A stretch of DNA of 64,000 bases from positions 93,930,143 through 93,994,142 of the forward strand of contig NC_062220.1 in assembly GCF_902686445.1 (NCBI RefSeq), given 5' to 3'. Source of the stretch: Sciurus carolinensis (taxonomy: Eukaryota; Chordata; Mammalia; Rodentia; Sciuridae). Positions 34,421 through 45,871 of this stretch are shown here, one piece after another. Under the pieces are notes generated by a model that saw only the letters and a program-made list of their open reading frames with translations, did no database searches and was not told where the DNA came from. How positions within the stretch are numbered: the first letter of the stretch is position 1; the number at the start of each line of letters is the position of its first letter. The translations under genes were made by a program, and so were the position numbers.

Positions 34421-34541
34421 CTAAATTTCACCAAGTTGTTTTTTCTCTTTGCGGTGCTGGGGTTTGAACCCAGAGGCCTTGTACTTGCGAAGCAAGCACT
34501 CTACCAACTGAGTTATATCCACAGCCCCTAAATTTCACCAA
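34421..34541 (-). mobile_element. ID SINE, reverse orientation, with 14-bp target-site duplication
   Basis: The plus strand reads 'gcggtgctggggtttgaacc', then 'gaagcaagcactctaccaac', then 'tgagttatatccacagcccc', the complement of a tRNA-Ala-derived ID. CTAAATTTCACCAA occurs exactly at 34421-34434 and 34528-34541. The insert is 34435-34527. Confidence 0.93.
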
Positions 34542-34544
34542 ATT

Positions 34545-35529
34545 CTAACTTTTCTCCCGGACTCAACAGGCATTACAGAGACAATTGTATAGTGCCCTAA
34601 CATAATGACCATTTTTAGGTATGTAAGACAGTGTTCCAACAGTAAATGACCCCAACTTGTTGCACTTTTAAAAATCTTGTGTTTTCTCTCTCCTCCCTCC
34701 CCGTTGAGGGGCGCTGCCAGTGCTTATATCTTTCCTCTTGACCCATTCTGCCCCTCATGTGACGCCTTTAAAGGACTCTGCTCATTTCTGGAAAAGGAGG
34801 AATAAAATCTCAAGTGGGAAGAGATTTGTTAAGGATGACTAATCCAGTCATGCCTGCAAATTTTACCCAACTGGTCATCTGTCCTGTTTGAACACACCCA
34901 GCAACAAGAGACTCACTGCGTCCTGGAACAGTGGATTCCATCCTGGCAGCTCTAGTCATAACGTCAGTTCCTAAATTGAGCGGAAATGCATTTCTCCTTT
35001 GCTCCCCTCTGGTTGCTCCTGGTTCTACCACATAGAGACTTGAGTCTGTCATGTCTCCACAGGAGCACCTGCCAGACACCTGAACACAGGTTTTATGCAC
35101 CCTTCCCACCCCAGATGCAATCTTCTCTGGGATAAATAGGTTTGGTTTCTTTGATCCCTCCTGCGATTCTCTGTAATGACTGGGGTGTGTCATTTGACTC
35201 ATGGGAGTCTTAGTTCAGTTCATGGGAAGCAGGAACAGGGCAAAACTGTTCCAGGGAGAAACTGCCCATCGCCAGCTCTGGGGTCGCCATCATCAGAGGA
35301 GAGACAGAGCTTTCCTATGGGATGGGCGGCCAGCGTTCATTCCTCATGGAGTGGCTGTCTCTGACAGGAGATGGCCACTCACGTTCAAAGTTCAGTACAG
35401 AAGCTAATTCTCAAGGTGTGAGCAGGGAGCAAGGAAACCACAAGGGACGCTGCCATGGGAGGGCTGGTAGTAATGGGACCTGGTCACTCTCCCCAAGTCC
35501 AAATGGGTGGGGGTTACAGTAGAACAGTG
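34545..35529. other. Unique non-coding DNA
   Basis: No repeat was recognised. A minus-strand 130-codon ORF (34810-35202) and plus-strand 62-68-codon ORFs overlap without domain evidence. Confidence 0.4.
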
Positions 35530-35720
35530 CTGAGTTTATTACGAGTCAAGTTACCTTCATTAAAGAAACATCAGCATTGATAACAGCTGCTTAACTTATA
35601 TTTTGAATCCTTGCTGTTAGCATTAATTGGCATCGAATCAACTGATAAGAACTCCTTGGTTTTAATTAAGCATTGATCGAGGAATAAACCAAGGAAGACT
35701 GCTGGAGTAGGAGCGGGAGG
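35530..35720. promoter_or_regulatory. Candidate conserved regulatory element
   Basis: Repeat-free AT-rich island in GC-richer surroundings, dense in homeodomain-type cores ('tagcattaattggcatcg', 'ggttttaattaagcattgat') plus a GATA-type 'ctgataaga'. It has no coding potential. That pattern is typical of developmental enhancers, but conservation cannot be judged from one sequence. Confidence 0.3.
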
Positions 35721-36174
35721 GAGGTGCATTCTGGGACTTACGGTGAGGGTGCCCGTGGGCCAATCCCAAGCGCCCTCCCTCTGCTCTCAGAGGTGGCAAT
35801 TATATGTCCCTCTTTGGCTCAGGACTGAAGCCCGGCCTGGCTGGGAGGCAGCTGGCACTGGCCCAGGCACGACTGCATGCCTGCCCCCCTGGGGCCCCAC
35901 TTCTAGCAGGTCACCCGGGTCTGTGTTGTCACCTTGAAACATTTGAGAGAGCTGTGAGCTTCAGAAGGTGAGGCGCTGGGGGCCAGGGGTTGGGGGCAGG
36001 GAAGGCCAGCCAGGCGGGGTGGCTGGAGAGTTTTGACAGCCCAGAGCAGAGCCCAGGATCCCATTCCTGACGACGTGAGCCCCCCAGGCAGGCGCCGAGT
36101 GGATAAGCGTGTAGACAGCCCGGCCAGGCCGGCCTGTGACGCTTGCCAGCACCTGCAGATAGCAGGCAAATAAT
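35721..36174. other. GC-rich non-coding DNA
   Basis: GC-rich, with overlapping minus-strand ORFs of 83-90 codons in three frames, a sign of composition rather than coding. A MIR-like or regulatory origin could not be shown. Confidence 0.4.
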
Positions 36175-36440
36175 TGGCACATGTTTAAAAAAAAATTAAA
36201 AACCTCTTGGATGTGAGTATTTTCTAACAGCATCTGGCGGGAGTGCCTGGGAGGAATTTAATCAGCAAGAGTTGTTTAAACGGGGCTCCGTGCAGCGGCC
36301 CAGGGAGGCTCGTAATGAACTCCGTATCATGTGCCACCCCTGTCTGCTGAGGACATTCAATTTGTTAATTCTGCAGCTGGTGAGAGAGGTCAGATAGGAA
36401 AGTGACGATTGTTTTTTGACGTTCCAACCCCTGCTCACAT
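36175..36440. promoter_or_regulatory. Candidate conserved regulatory element
   Basis: Repeat-free stretch with mixed composition, including 'aatttaatcagcaagagttg', 'ctcgtaatgaactccgtatc' and 'caatttgttaattctgcagc'. It has no frame of note. It looks like a conserved non-coding element next to the one at 35.5 kb; this is inference. Confidence 0.28.
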
Positions 36441-37309
36441 CTTTCTAATTAATCCTTTTAGGAGCCACAGGGAGATTAAGAAGGAGAAAAGGTGAGGGAA
36501 GCAACCATGAGAGAAATTGATGGAAAAACAGCGCTGCCCTTCTCAGATGGGATGGATGTGGGGAGGAGGGGCAGGAGAGAAAAGAAGGCTGCGGCTGGCT
36601 GCTGCTCTTCTCACACAAAGGAAAATCAGGCGCTGGGGAAAGGACCCACAAGGGCCCCTGGATATTTTCCTATAGTGACCATCAGTTTTAAACAGGGAGG
36701 AAGGATCCATTAGTCTCCATCACGGATCTGGGGCAGACCTGCAGGAATCAAGAGTCATGGAATTGTGAGGCCTCCCAAGCAGAGTGACAGGTGGGCAGGG
36801 TGGGTGTGTGACCTGCAGTTAAAGACCTTTGACCATTGAAGTTTGGTAAGAATGTCCCCTGGGAGCCAGAGGTCCTAGGTAGATGTCTCCACCCCTGTAT
36901 GTCCCCTGACTCTTGCCAATTTGTGGAAGAGGTTGCTGGTGTGCAGCTATCTTTGGTTGGTTGGCCCCTCTAAATCCATCTTCCTTCTGGTCCACCCTGC
37001 TGTTTGTCATAGAACTAGAGTCCTGTGGATCTCAGTCACAGATTCTCCTGTCACTCAAACCCGGGCAACAGGGAGCCTGGGTAGCTGGGAGGAAGGAGCA
37101 GCCTGAGGTTGCTGTGGGCTGATGGAAGTGAGACCGCCTCACCAACAGTCTCCTTTGAGGTTTCTTTGTTGCTGCTACCTCCAGTTTCCAGCACTGCCCT
37201 CCTGGTTCCCTTCTACCCACACACAGCTTTATAACTAGTGTCTTTGTGTAAACCCCCCTCAAATCATCCTGATTGAGGATACTCCTCCTATTGAGACATT
37301 GATACTATT
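36441..37309. other. Non-coding stretch, nothing recognised
   Basis: Short ORFs on both strands (60-76 codons) without domains. No repeat was identified. Confidence 0.4.
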
Positions 37310-37460
37310 GCCTTATGAACAGGGCACACCTGAGTTTGTATGATTAGGGACATGAGAAAGTTACTTAGCCCCTCTGAGCCTAGGGATAAGGATGCAGAAC
37401 CACAGCTTGTGACATAAACCAAACCAGGTACCTAGTAGTTGCTTAGTAAAAACCCATGTC
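37310..37460 (+). repeat. MIR fragment
   Basis: 'gagaaagttacttagcccct' followed by 'ctgagcctag' and 'tacctagtagttgcttagta' keeps the sense MIR core and tail order. Confidence 0.55.
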
Positions 37461-37739
37461 TTTGCTTATAGAAGACTCAGGATAGGTGCACCACCAAAAT
37501 CAGTAGAGTGTGAAATGAAAGACTACAATGAACCCTTGAAATGAAACTGAAGATATCCAAATATTTTTCCTGCCAGTGTGACCCTGGCTAGGTGGTACTA
37601 TTTGATATGGATCATCACTCTCGTGGTCTGAAGATAACCCTGCTCTGCTCTGTCCAACTGTGGCAGGTACTGAGCTCAAAACACACATGTCCACTCTTAC
37701 ATCCCTGTGGCTCCTCACATCCTCCACTATCTTCACTCA

Positions 37740-38225
37740 CACTCTGATATTCATCCTGCAAGTCTGTGTGCTAGGTACTATGTCCTAGGCCATCAGATGA
37801 CTCAGACACAGCACCAGACTTCAAGGTGCTCACAACCATCTAACTTTGATGAATTGATAAAATGCCATCAAATGCCATCAAGCCCAAAGGTGGAAGTGAT
37901 TACTTTTAGTCATTTGATTTATGTGTGTTTGTGTGTGTATGTGTTGGGGAAGGATCTGGAAAGACCTCCCCAGGGCCTTGAAAGATGAGCATCTTAGAGA
38001 ATAGAGAAGAGCTTTGATTCAGAGGGAACAGTTTGTCAGTGTGGCTCGGAGGCAGCAGAGCAGGTGGGAAATCTGCACATGGTCCATGGTGGCTGGCATG
38101 TGAGGTCCAAAGCTCTGACAGCAGGGAGCAGGGGGAAATAAAGGCTGACTTGGAAGAGAAGAAAGATTTGAAAACCACCCTGAGGAATTTAGCTTTGTTC
38201 TGGAGACAAAGGAGAAGGAGCAAAA
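37740..38225 (-). repeat. L2-type LINE fragment, antisense
   Basis: 'gtgctaggtactatgtccta' and 'cttcaaggtgctcacaacca' followed, after a gap, by 'ccttgaaagatgagcatctt' and 'agagggaacagtttgtcagt' follow the antisense order of L2. A local tandem duplication (ATGCCATCAA twice) is at 37862-37882. ORFs across it are incidental. Confidence 0.5.
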
Positions 38226-38799
38226 ATTCTTTATTCTAAAATATTTTGGCAAGAAAACACTGGCACAAATAAAGTGTGCATTTTTATAATCACCTGTGTC
38301 CCGATAGTAAGGCCCTATTCCCTTGGGCTGGCAAGAGATTGGTCCACAGCTATCATTGAGACTTCCCTCTCCCCAGACCCCATCTGGAATGGTACACTGT
38401 CTCCAGAGACATGCACAGGGATGAACGGACTCCAGGGGGCCCACAAAGCCTGCTTCTGGAAATCTGGCCACTTCTCCAGGGGCTGCCATGAGGTGGGAGT
38501 GACTCCCACACCCTTCGTGTAACTCACTGACCAGGGACCTCTCCCCAGGCTAGGAGGAAGCTTTTCGTGTGTTTCTTTGCCCCTGAAAATCCCCCTCATC
38601 CTCCATCTCTTCCTCCTGGACATACAACTTATTCTGCCATAAACTTTTACGAAATACAAGAGAAATCCTAGACTTCGGCAGCTTTTGTTTATATGCTGTC
38701 CTGCAAAAATCCCCAAGACAAGGACACTCTGAGGTCTGACAGCTGGTTTGAAATGTGAGAGAGAGAACAATCCTAGGGAAAGAAAATACAAATGAATAC
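38226..38799. other. Non-coding stretch, nothing recognised
   Basis: Two long minus-strand ORFs (156 codons at 38019-38489 and 169 codons at 38315-38824) overlap in different frames and match nothing I know. The first runs through the L2 fossil. Confidence 0.4.
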
Positions 38800-38985
38800 G
38801 TCCATGAAGCATCCTACCCAGCATATTTTTTAGACTTTGATATTATTACAAAGTGGGGCAATCCACGTTCTGAGGTCGTCTGTCAAAGTAATTATCAGAA
38901 TAATGTGGCATCCCAAGTGTTTTTGGCAAAAGCAATTCAATTAACTGAAGTGATAATAGGAATTTTTTAACTCGATATTAAGAAT
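38800..38985. promoter_or_regulatory. Candidate conserved regulatory element
   Basis: Repeat-free AT-rich stretch with 'tgtcaaagtaattatcagaa', 'gcaattcaattaactgaagt' and an internal balanced GC segment. Composition resembles distal enhancers. There is no direct proof. Confidence 0.25.
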
Positions 38986-39039
38986 TAATAAAAATGATAA
39001 CCAAAATAGTCTCTATTAGACAGTGAACTTCAGGGTAAA

Positions 39040-39420
39040 ACTATTCATTATAATGTTCTTGAACTGTAGAATTTGAATTTCATCTCGAAGTGATATGACT
39101 TTGGGCAATTTTTTAATCCCTCGAGCCTCAGTTTTCTTGTTAATAAAATAGGGCTGTCCTGTTGGGCACGGTGACACACGCCTGTAATCTCAGTGGCTCA
39201 GGAGGCTGAGGCAGGAGGATCACGATTTCAAAGTTAGTCTCAGCAACTTAGAAAGGCCCTAAGCAACTTAGGGAGACCCTGTCTTAGAATAAAATGTAAA
39301 AAGGGCTGGGATGTGGCTCAGTGGTTAAGCACCCCTGGGTTCAATCCCCAGTAAGCATTGTGTGTATCACAGTCCACAAAAAGGCCTGGCAGACAGTAGG
39401 TATTAAATAAAGACTGCCTG
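39040..39420 (+). repeat. MIR split by a MEN insertion
   Basis: The left part (about 39060-39155) is the sense MIR core ('tgactttgggcaattttt', 'cctcagttttcttgtta'). The right part (about 39360-39420) is the MIR tail ('ggcctggcagacagtaggta', 'ttaaataa'). The MEN at 39160-39352 separates them, so the MIR is the older element. Confidence 0.7.
39160..39352 (+). mobile_element. MEN-type SINE (B1 + ID dimer)
   Basis: 'gggcacggtgacacacgcct', 'gctgaggcaggaggatcacg', the linker 'gaataaaatgtaaaaagg', then 'gctgggatgtggctcagtgg' and 'gggttcaatccccagta'. The usual A tail is nearly absent. Confidence 0.9.
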
Positions 39421-39485
39421 GAGGGATGGACAGATAGATGCATGGAAAGACAGAGGGACAAATGGACAGACAGATGGGTAGACAT
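39415..39485 (+). repeat. Degenerate GATG/GACA tetranucleotide tract
   Basis: Repeated 'gatggacagatagatg'-like units with interruptions, an imperfect microsatellite at the end of the MIR tail. Confidence 0.6.
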
Positions 39486-39489
39486 CTTA

Positions 39490-40376
39490 GCCCTTCGATT
39501 TATTCTGCATGCATAGTGCAAGTGTTAAACACCTTAAAGTGTTAATTAAACATATGTGGTCATGGCATCACTGGAAAGTTTGCACCTTGGAATACGTCTA
39601 AGCATTTTGTGAACTTCCAGAGTGTAGCTTCTAAACTAGGATCTAAACTCGGGTCTCTGTCTTGCATATGCAGATTACTGCACATATAAATACTGAGTGA
39701 GGATGGGGAGAGAAGAGGTGAGGGTCAATTACTTCATTATCAGGTGTAAGGGCAGCACATTCTTTCATTCATTAGCACCTACTTATGCCTGCCAGGAGAA
39801 AGTCAATCAGCTGCCATCTGTCTAGGGCTCCAGCAGAAGGGGTGACCCTGGGCAATAGAAGACTGGGCTCCAGCAGTAGAGAGGTCAGAGGAAGAAAGTG
39901 TAGACATGCCAATCTCCAGAACAGGCCAGCTCTTCTGGCCTCAGAGCCTTCTCCAGAGATGCAAAGATCTGATCCTCAGGGCCCCTGGCTGAGTAGAGCA
40001 AAGAAACTAGAAGATCACTGGGGCCAATGTTAATCATAAAAAAGTTGCTCTTCAGGACAATAAGAGGCCATCGAAATGTCAGGAAAGCAAATCTACCTAA
40101 TGTAGTGGTTGGCAAGTGAGGTAACTGGCAAGTGAAGTTATCACTCTGAGCAAAGAGTGGTAGTCTCAGGTCCCACAGTGAGAGAGTACAACAGACACTG
40201 AGTGAGATAGAGGGGGCTCCACCATGATAAACTGCCACCTAAATGCGGCATATTATAGGTCATCAGGTTTTCTAATTTTCAAAAAAGTCTGACATCTAGA
40301 TATATGGGAAAATATGTATGTGATATGTGAAATCTCCCAAGTTCAAATGTTTAAGTGTTGGCTATGATCTTTTAAA
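39490..40376. other. Non-coding stretch, nothing recognised
   Basis: A 117-codon minus-strand ORF (39885-40238) and an 82-codon plus-strand ORF (39785-40033) overlap; neither has a domain. Confidence 0.4.
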
Positions 40377-41327
<951 letters not shown>

Positions 41328-41739
41328 CACTGTGTAGGTCAAATGAAACGTGTCTAAAGGTTATCAGTGACCGTCAGGCTGCCATTATCTCAATCAAACA
41401 CCAAATGCAGGCCATGAGGCAAGAATCAAAGGCAAGCCAGTGTCAAAACTCATAGTGGAAGAGGCCACGCACCCAGGATCCAGAGTCAAGTTTAGAATTA
41501 ACAATGTATGTGAGATGATAGGTGATGGGGTCATGAGGGGAGGTTTAGTAAATAGCAACTTAATTCTGACAGATCTTGTCTAGTTGGCATGAAGCTATGT
41601 TCTAAGTGTTCTTTTCTAGTCTTTCTGTAGGCTGAGTCAAATTCATGGCCCTGTAAATAAGAAAGCAGTGTATTACCACTTTAAAGGTAGTAATAATGAG
41701 ATTGTGCCATGAAGATCATTTTCACTTATTTTAGGTTTT
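41328..41739. other. Non-coding stretch, nothing recognised
   Basis: No gene or repeat recognised. Confidence 0.45.
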
Positions 41740-42540
41740 TTTCTTTTTCTGAGTATACATACCCGGAAGTAAAATTACTCTTGCATTTGACTTATGCTGT
41801 AAATTGATTCCCCCAAAAAACTGTACCATGTGATGGGTTCAGCCTGACTTGTGTTAGGTAGTATTCACTAAATACTTCATATGTTCTCTTACATTTCTAA
41901 CTCCCTTGTAATTAGTTTGGGGTCATGCGACTAATTCTGGTCAGTGGGCTATGAGCAGAAATGGCACACATCTAAGATACCTAAGAGAGGTGTGTTTTCC
42001 CTGCCTCCTTTGTACTTATCAAGTCAATATGGAAAGCTATACATTGAGATACTACCATGGACTCCTGAATCACAAAATGGAAGAGAATCACAATAGCCAT
42101 TGGGTTTGTTATAGCAGCATAGCCTAACTTATCCAGATTAATGCATACCTTTCTATAATACTATCATTAATAAACATAAATAATGTTTACCTTGTATCTC
42201 TAGGATTTGTCACCACCATGAAAAACATATTGTAACTTATTAAGGAGAGGATGTATTATTCCTCAATTTTATTTAGTCTTGCTGAGATAATTTGTGAGAT
42301 TGAATAGTTTTCATGTTTATTAGTTATAATTCCTATTTTATAAATTACCAATTGCTACTTCATAATGTATCCTATTGAATCTTTCAATGTTTCTTATTAT
42401 TTAGACCTCAAGTTAGCCCTTTGAATAATAAAAATATTAAGCCTTTGTCAAAAAGAAATGGACTGAAAATATTTTCCAGTGTGGTTTTTGTCTTTTTATT
42501 TTGTTCATTATTTTAATGGCAGTTGAAATTGTGGGCATAA
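41740..42540 (-). repeat. Ancient L1 3' region, antisense, interrupted
   Basis: 'tatacatacccggaagtaaa' at about 41755 and, after an unrelated stretch of about 300 bp, 'atttgtgagattgaatagtt', 'ttaagcctttgtcaaaaaga' and 'tggtttttgtctttttattt' follow the antisense order of old L1 3' regions. Confidence 0.55.
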
Positions 42541-42660
42541 AATCAGTTATGACTTTCCCCTTCTTTGATGACTTTTAAAGTTAAAAATTCACCCGCTACC
42601 AAAAAATGATAGATACATAATTCAAATTTTCTCAAAGTTTTCTAATATTTGATTTGTATT
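42514..42660. repeat. Repeat unit, copy 1
   Basis: 'taatggcagttgaaattgtg' and the ~100 bp at 42561-42660 recur at 43966-43993 and 44271-44370. The 100-bp parts align without gaps (constant offset 1710), with roughly 88% identity by eye. The unit may be an internal part of the antisense L1 fossil or a local duplication. Confidence 0.65.
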
Positions 42661-43464
42661 TATTTTGGTTTATAATAAAAATGATGGTCTAGATAGTACT
42701 TTAGTACAAAATACCAGTTATCCCACATATTCATACATAATGTGGTCCTTTTCCATATTAACTTGTAATGCCAATTTCATAAAATATTCTTACTTTAAAA
42801 TAAGTATTATTTCTGTGTTATATGTTCTATTGATGTGCCTACCATTGAAGCAGTGCTCCAAACGTTTAAATTACTGTAACTTAACTGTGATTTACCACCA
42901 AGGAGACTAGTAGGTGTCACTCTTTGCTGCCATAGTCTTCTCAAAATCATCTTTCATTTTGCTGACTTAGCTCCTTTGTCATGTGAGATTTCACATTTTT
43001 TTATCTTGTTCCCTGCAAAACATATTTTATTGGAATCACATCTTGCTAATCTATTATTGGGGCAAGATGAAATATTCACGGTATTTGTTCTTTCATCTAA
43101 GAATATGTTATGTCTTGCCACTTATTCAAGTCAGCTTTTATGTCTCTTTATAACCTTCTGTAATTCTATTTATATAAAGACTAAACAAATATACATTTAA
43201 ATTGTGATGTAAATTAAACTGTGTGTAATTTAGAGTGAGAATATTTACATGGTTTGGGGGACTCTGCACATGGTCCACTCTCTGAGCACAACCCGAGTGA
43301 AACGGGGCATTGGTTTCAGCTCCTTGACCTCTCATGGTGTCAGCATCTCAGGATACTGACTGTGATGCTAAGTTCATGTTGACTATACAAGATTTTAGCT
43401 GAGATCTATTTGTGATCTAACTCCAATGTAAAATGTAGTTCTACTCTAGCTCACAAACAGTTAA

Positions 43465-43508
<44 letters not shown>

Positions 43509-43965
43509 TACAGAGAGTAGATACATATATATTCCATATTTCCTGTGTTGCTAATGTGAGAATTATTCTCAAAATAATCTATTAGTAATTTTTACTTTAA
43601 ATTACTATAGGGGAAAGAGCTGTTCTTTATGTAAAATATATGAATACAAGTATCAACAGAAGAAAATTTAAAATATTAGTTTAAAAAAAATAGGTCAGAC
43701 TAAGAAATTTTAAGCTTCATTTCCATAGAAACATTTTTAAAAACCAACTTAAATACCCTTATGGGTGCTCTGGAAAATAGTTAAGTCTCAATAGCAATCA
43801 AGTAAATGTTCAATCAAGAAAAAGATATTAAAAATGGTAGGAAATTTCATCCTATTTTTATGCATGCTCATCTAGCCTATATCTAGTATGGTGCATTCTT
43901 GGTCTGAAGAAGGTAGCAACTCAGTTCATAATTACCTCTCTTGAATGAGAGGGAGTGGATTGAAT
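42661..43965. other. AT-rich non-coding DNA with a (TA)n microsatellite
   Basis: A (TA)n run lies at about 43472-43505. ORFs of 65-81 codons are low-complexity. No transposon was named with confidence. Confidence 0.45.
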
Positions 43966-43989
43966 AATGACAGTTAAAATTGTGGGCAT

Positions 43990-44088
43990 AAAATTCTTAA
44001 ACTTTCTATCAAAATGTATAAATGCATTCTACTGTCATGTACAACTAATTAGAAGAAATAAAATTTAAAAAATTTTAAAAATTCTTAA
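43990..44088 (+). mobile_element. L1 3'-terminal stub with target-site duplication
   Basis: AAAATTCTTAA at 43990-44000 is repeated at 44078-44088. The 77-bp insert starts 'actttctatcaaaatgtata' and ends in an A/T-rich tail. The exact duplication shows that a piece of only about 60 bp of L1 3' end was integrated by target-primed reverse transcription. Confidence 0.85.
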
Positions 44089-44262
44089 GCTTGATAATTT
44101 CAAATGTACTATCTTCAAGATTACTGATTATTTTTTTCCTGTCTTCCCAAATCTGCTTCAATTATAGAATTTCTTTTTGATTCCTTTTTATGATATCTAT
44201 ATCTCTGTTGAAATTTTGATTTTGTTCTTGAATAATTTTTCTGATTTCTTCTAGCTCTTTGT
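44082..44262 (-). repeat. L1M ORF1 segment, inverted relative to the main L1M
   Basis: Read on the minus strand this is the coiled-coil part of ORF1 of the same old L1 that runs in plus orientation from 44.4 kb. Positions 44082-44136 are the exact reverse complement of 45187-45241. A second, plus-strand fragment of the same ORF1 part is at about 44369-44425. Confidence 0.8.
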
Positions 44263-45186
44263 ACTTTCACCTCTTTGATTACTTTTAAAGTTAAAAATTC
44301 ATCCACTGCAAAAATCTGATAGATATATAATTCAAAATTTCTCAACTATTTCTAATATTTGGTTTGTATTCAACAGCAGATTTGAATAGACAGAAAAAAG
44401 TAGTCAGCAATCTTGAAATTATTTTCAATAATGTGTCTCGGGACTGCCTAAAAGACTGTACCCTGTTTTGCATTGGAGCTCAGGGAGAAACGTGGCATAG
44501 ACTGGACCTCACACTGGGAAAAGTGGCAAAAGAACAGTAGGCATGGCTCAGAAAAGCTTCAGAGGGACCATGGACTTGCAGGCACCTGAGGCAATAAAGT
44601 ACAAATGAAGAATTATAATGAGCCATCTAAGACCCCAAGAGAAACTGGGGTGATATCATTTGTGAAACTGTGACATTTAAAACCAGCCAGGCAATAATGA
44701 AATTGAAAAAGTCATGCCTAAGTCCAGGAAAGACACATGCTCAGAAAAGACCTGAAAAGACCTTAAACCTTCACCTTGTCCTAATTCCAGGATTCCTGTT
44801 ATGCTCAGCTAGTAAGTAGAGAAATATCTTGGCATGGAGACAGTCTACAAAGACTGGTAGAGGTGGCTGTTTTTCAAATGCTCAATTCCAACAACAACAA
44901 AATCACAAAGCATACAAAGAAACAGGAAAACATATCCCATTTAAAAGTACAAATCATATCCAGGAGTTATCCCTGAGGAAACACAGATATAAGACTTTCT
45001 AGACAAAGATTTTTTTTTACAATTTATCTTAAATATGCTCAAGAACTAAAGGAAAACACAAAGAACCAAAATAAATCAAGAAAACGATCCTAGAACAAAA
45101 TGAAAACTTCAAAAGAGATAGAAATCACAAAAGGAATCAAAAAGAAATTCTACATCTGAATTCAACAGCAGATTTGAGCAGGCAAG

Positions 45187-45241
45187 AAAAAATAATCAGT
45201 AATCTTGAAGATAGTACATTTGAAATTATCAAGCTTAAGAA
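45187..45241 (+). repeat. Inverted repeat arm, partner of 44082-44136
   Basis: 55 bp within L1M ORF1 identical to the reverse complement of 44082-44136, with about 1.05 kb between the arms. Similarity continues upstream at lower identity. Confidence 0.88.
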
Positions 45242-45666
45242 GCAGAAAGAATAAAAAATGAGGATAAGTGAAATGAGCCTAAGAGGCTCAAGTAGAACAA
45301 CATACACATTCTGGGAGTCCCAAAATATAGAAAGAAATAGAGAATATAGAAAGAGAATATAGAAAGGAATAGAGAAGTTATTTGAAGAAATAATGACTGA
45401 ACTTCCCAAATTTGAGAAGATACAAATTACAAATCTGAGAGCCCAATGAACTCCAAGAATGATAAATCAAAAGACCCACGGTGAGAAACATTATAAGAAA
45501 AATGTTAAAACAGAGACTCTTGAAGAAATCAAGAGAAAAATGACATTACATGCAAGGGATCCACAGTAGATTATTAGCCTATTTCTTAGTAGAAACCTTG
45601 GAGGTCTGAGGACAGTGGGATGATATAGAGAATTCTATATCTGGAAAAATTGTCCTTCAAAACTAA

Positions 45667-45871
45667 GGGCACATGCCTATAATCCCAGCAGCTCAGGAGG
45701 ATGAGACAGGAAGATCACAAGTTCAAAGCCAGCCTCAGCAATGGTGAGGTGCTAAGCAACTCAATGAGACCCTATCTCTAAATAAAATACAAAATAGGGC
45801 TGGAGAGGTGGCTCAGTGGTCAAGTGCCCCTGAGTTCAACCCCCACTACTAAAAAAAAAAAAAAAAAAAAA
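45667..45871 (+). mobile_element. MEN-type SINE (B1 + ID dimer)
   Basis: 'gggcacatgcctataatccc', 'gttcaaagccagcctcagca', the linker 'taaataaaatacaaaatagg', then 'gctggagaggtggctcagtg' and a run of more than 20 A. It splits ORF1 of the old L1. Confidence 0.9.

Larger units (their letters stand above)
43966..44370. repeat. Repeat unit, copy 2, interrupted
   Basis: The outer parts 43966-43993 and 44271-44370 match copy 1 (42514-42660). The middle is filled by an L1 3' stub (44001-44077) and a reversed L1M ORF1 segment (44082-44262), so this copy took insertions after the copies separated. Confidence 0.6.

Noticed and set aside
34435..34527. tRNA-like sequence with A/B-box resemblance
   Set aside because: It is an ID SINE derived from tRNA-Ala with target-site duplications, not a tRNA gene. 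The same holds for the IDs at 20744, 46744, 48143 and 53265.
38019..38824. Two overlapping minus-strand ORFs of 156 and 169 codons
   Set aside because: They overlap in different frames. The first crosses an L2 fossil. Neither has a domain, signal peptide or splice context.
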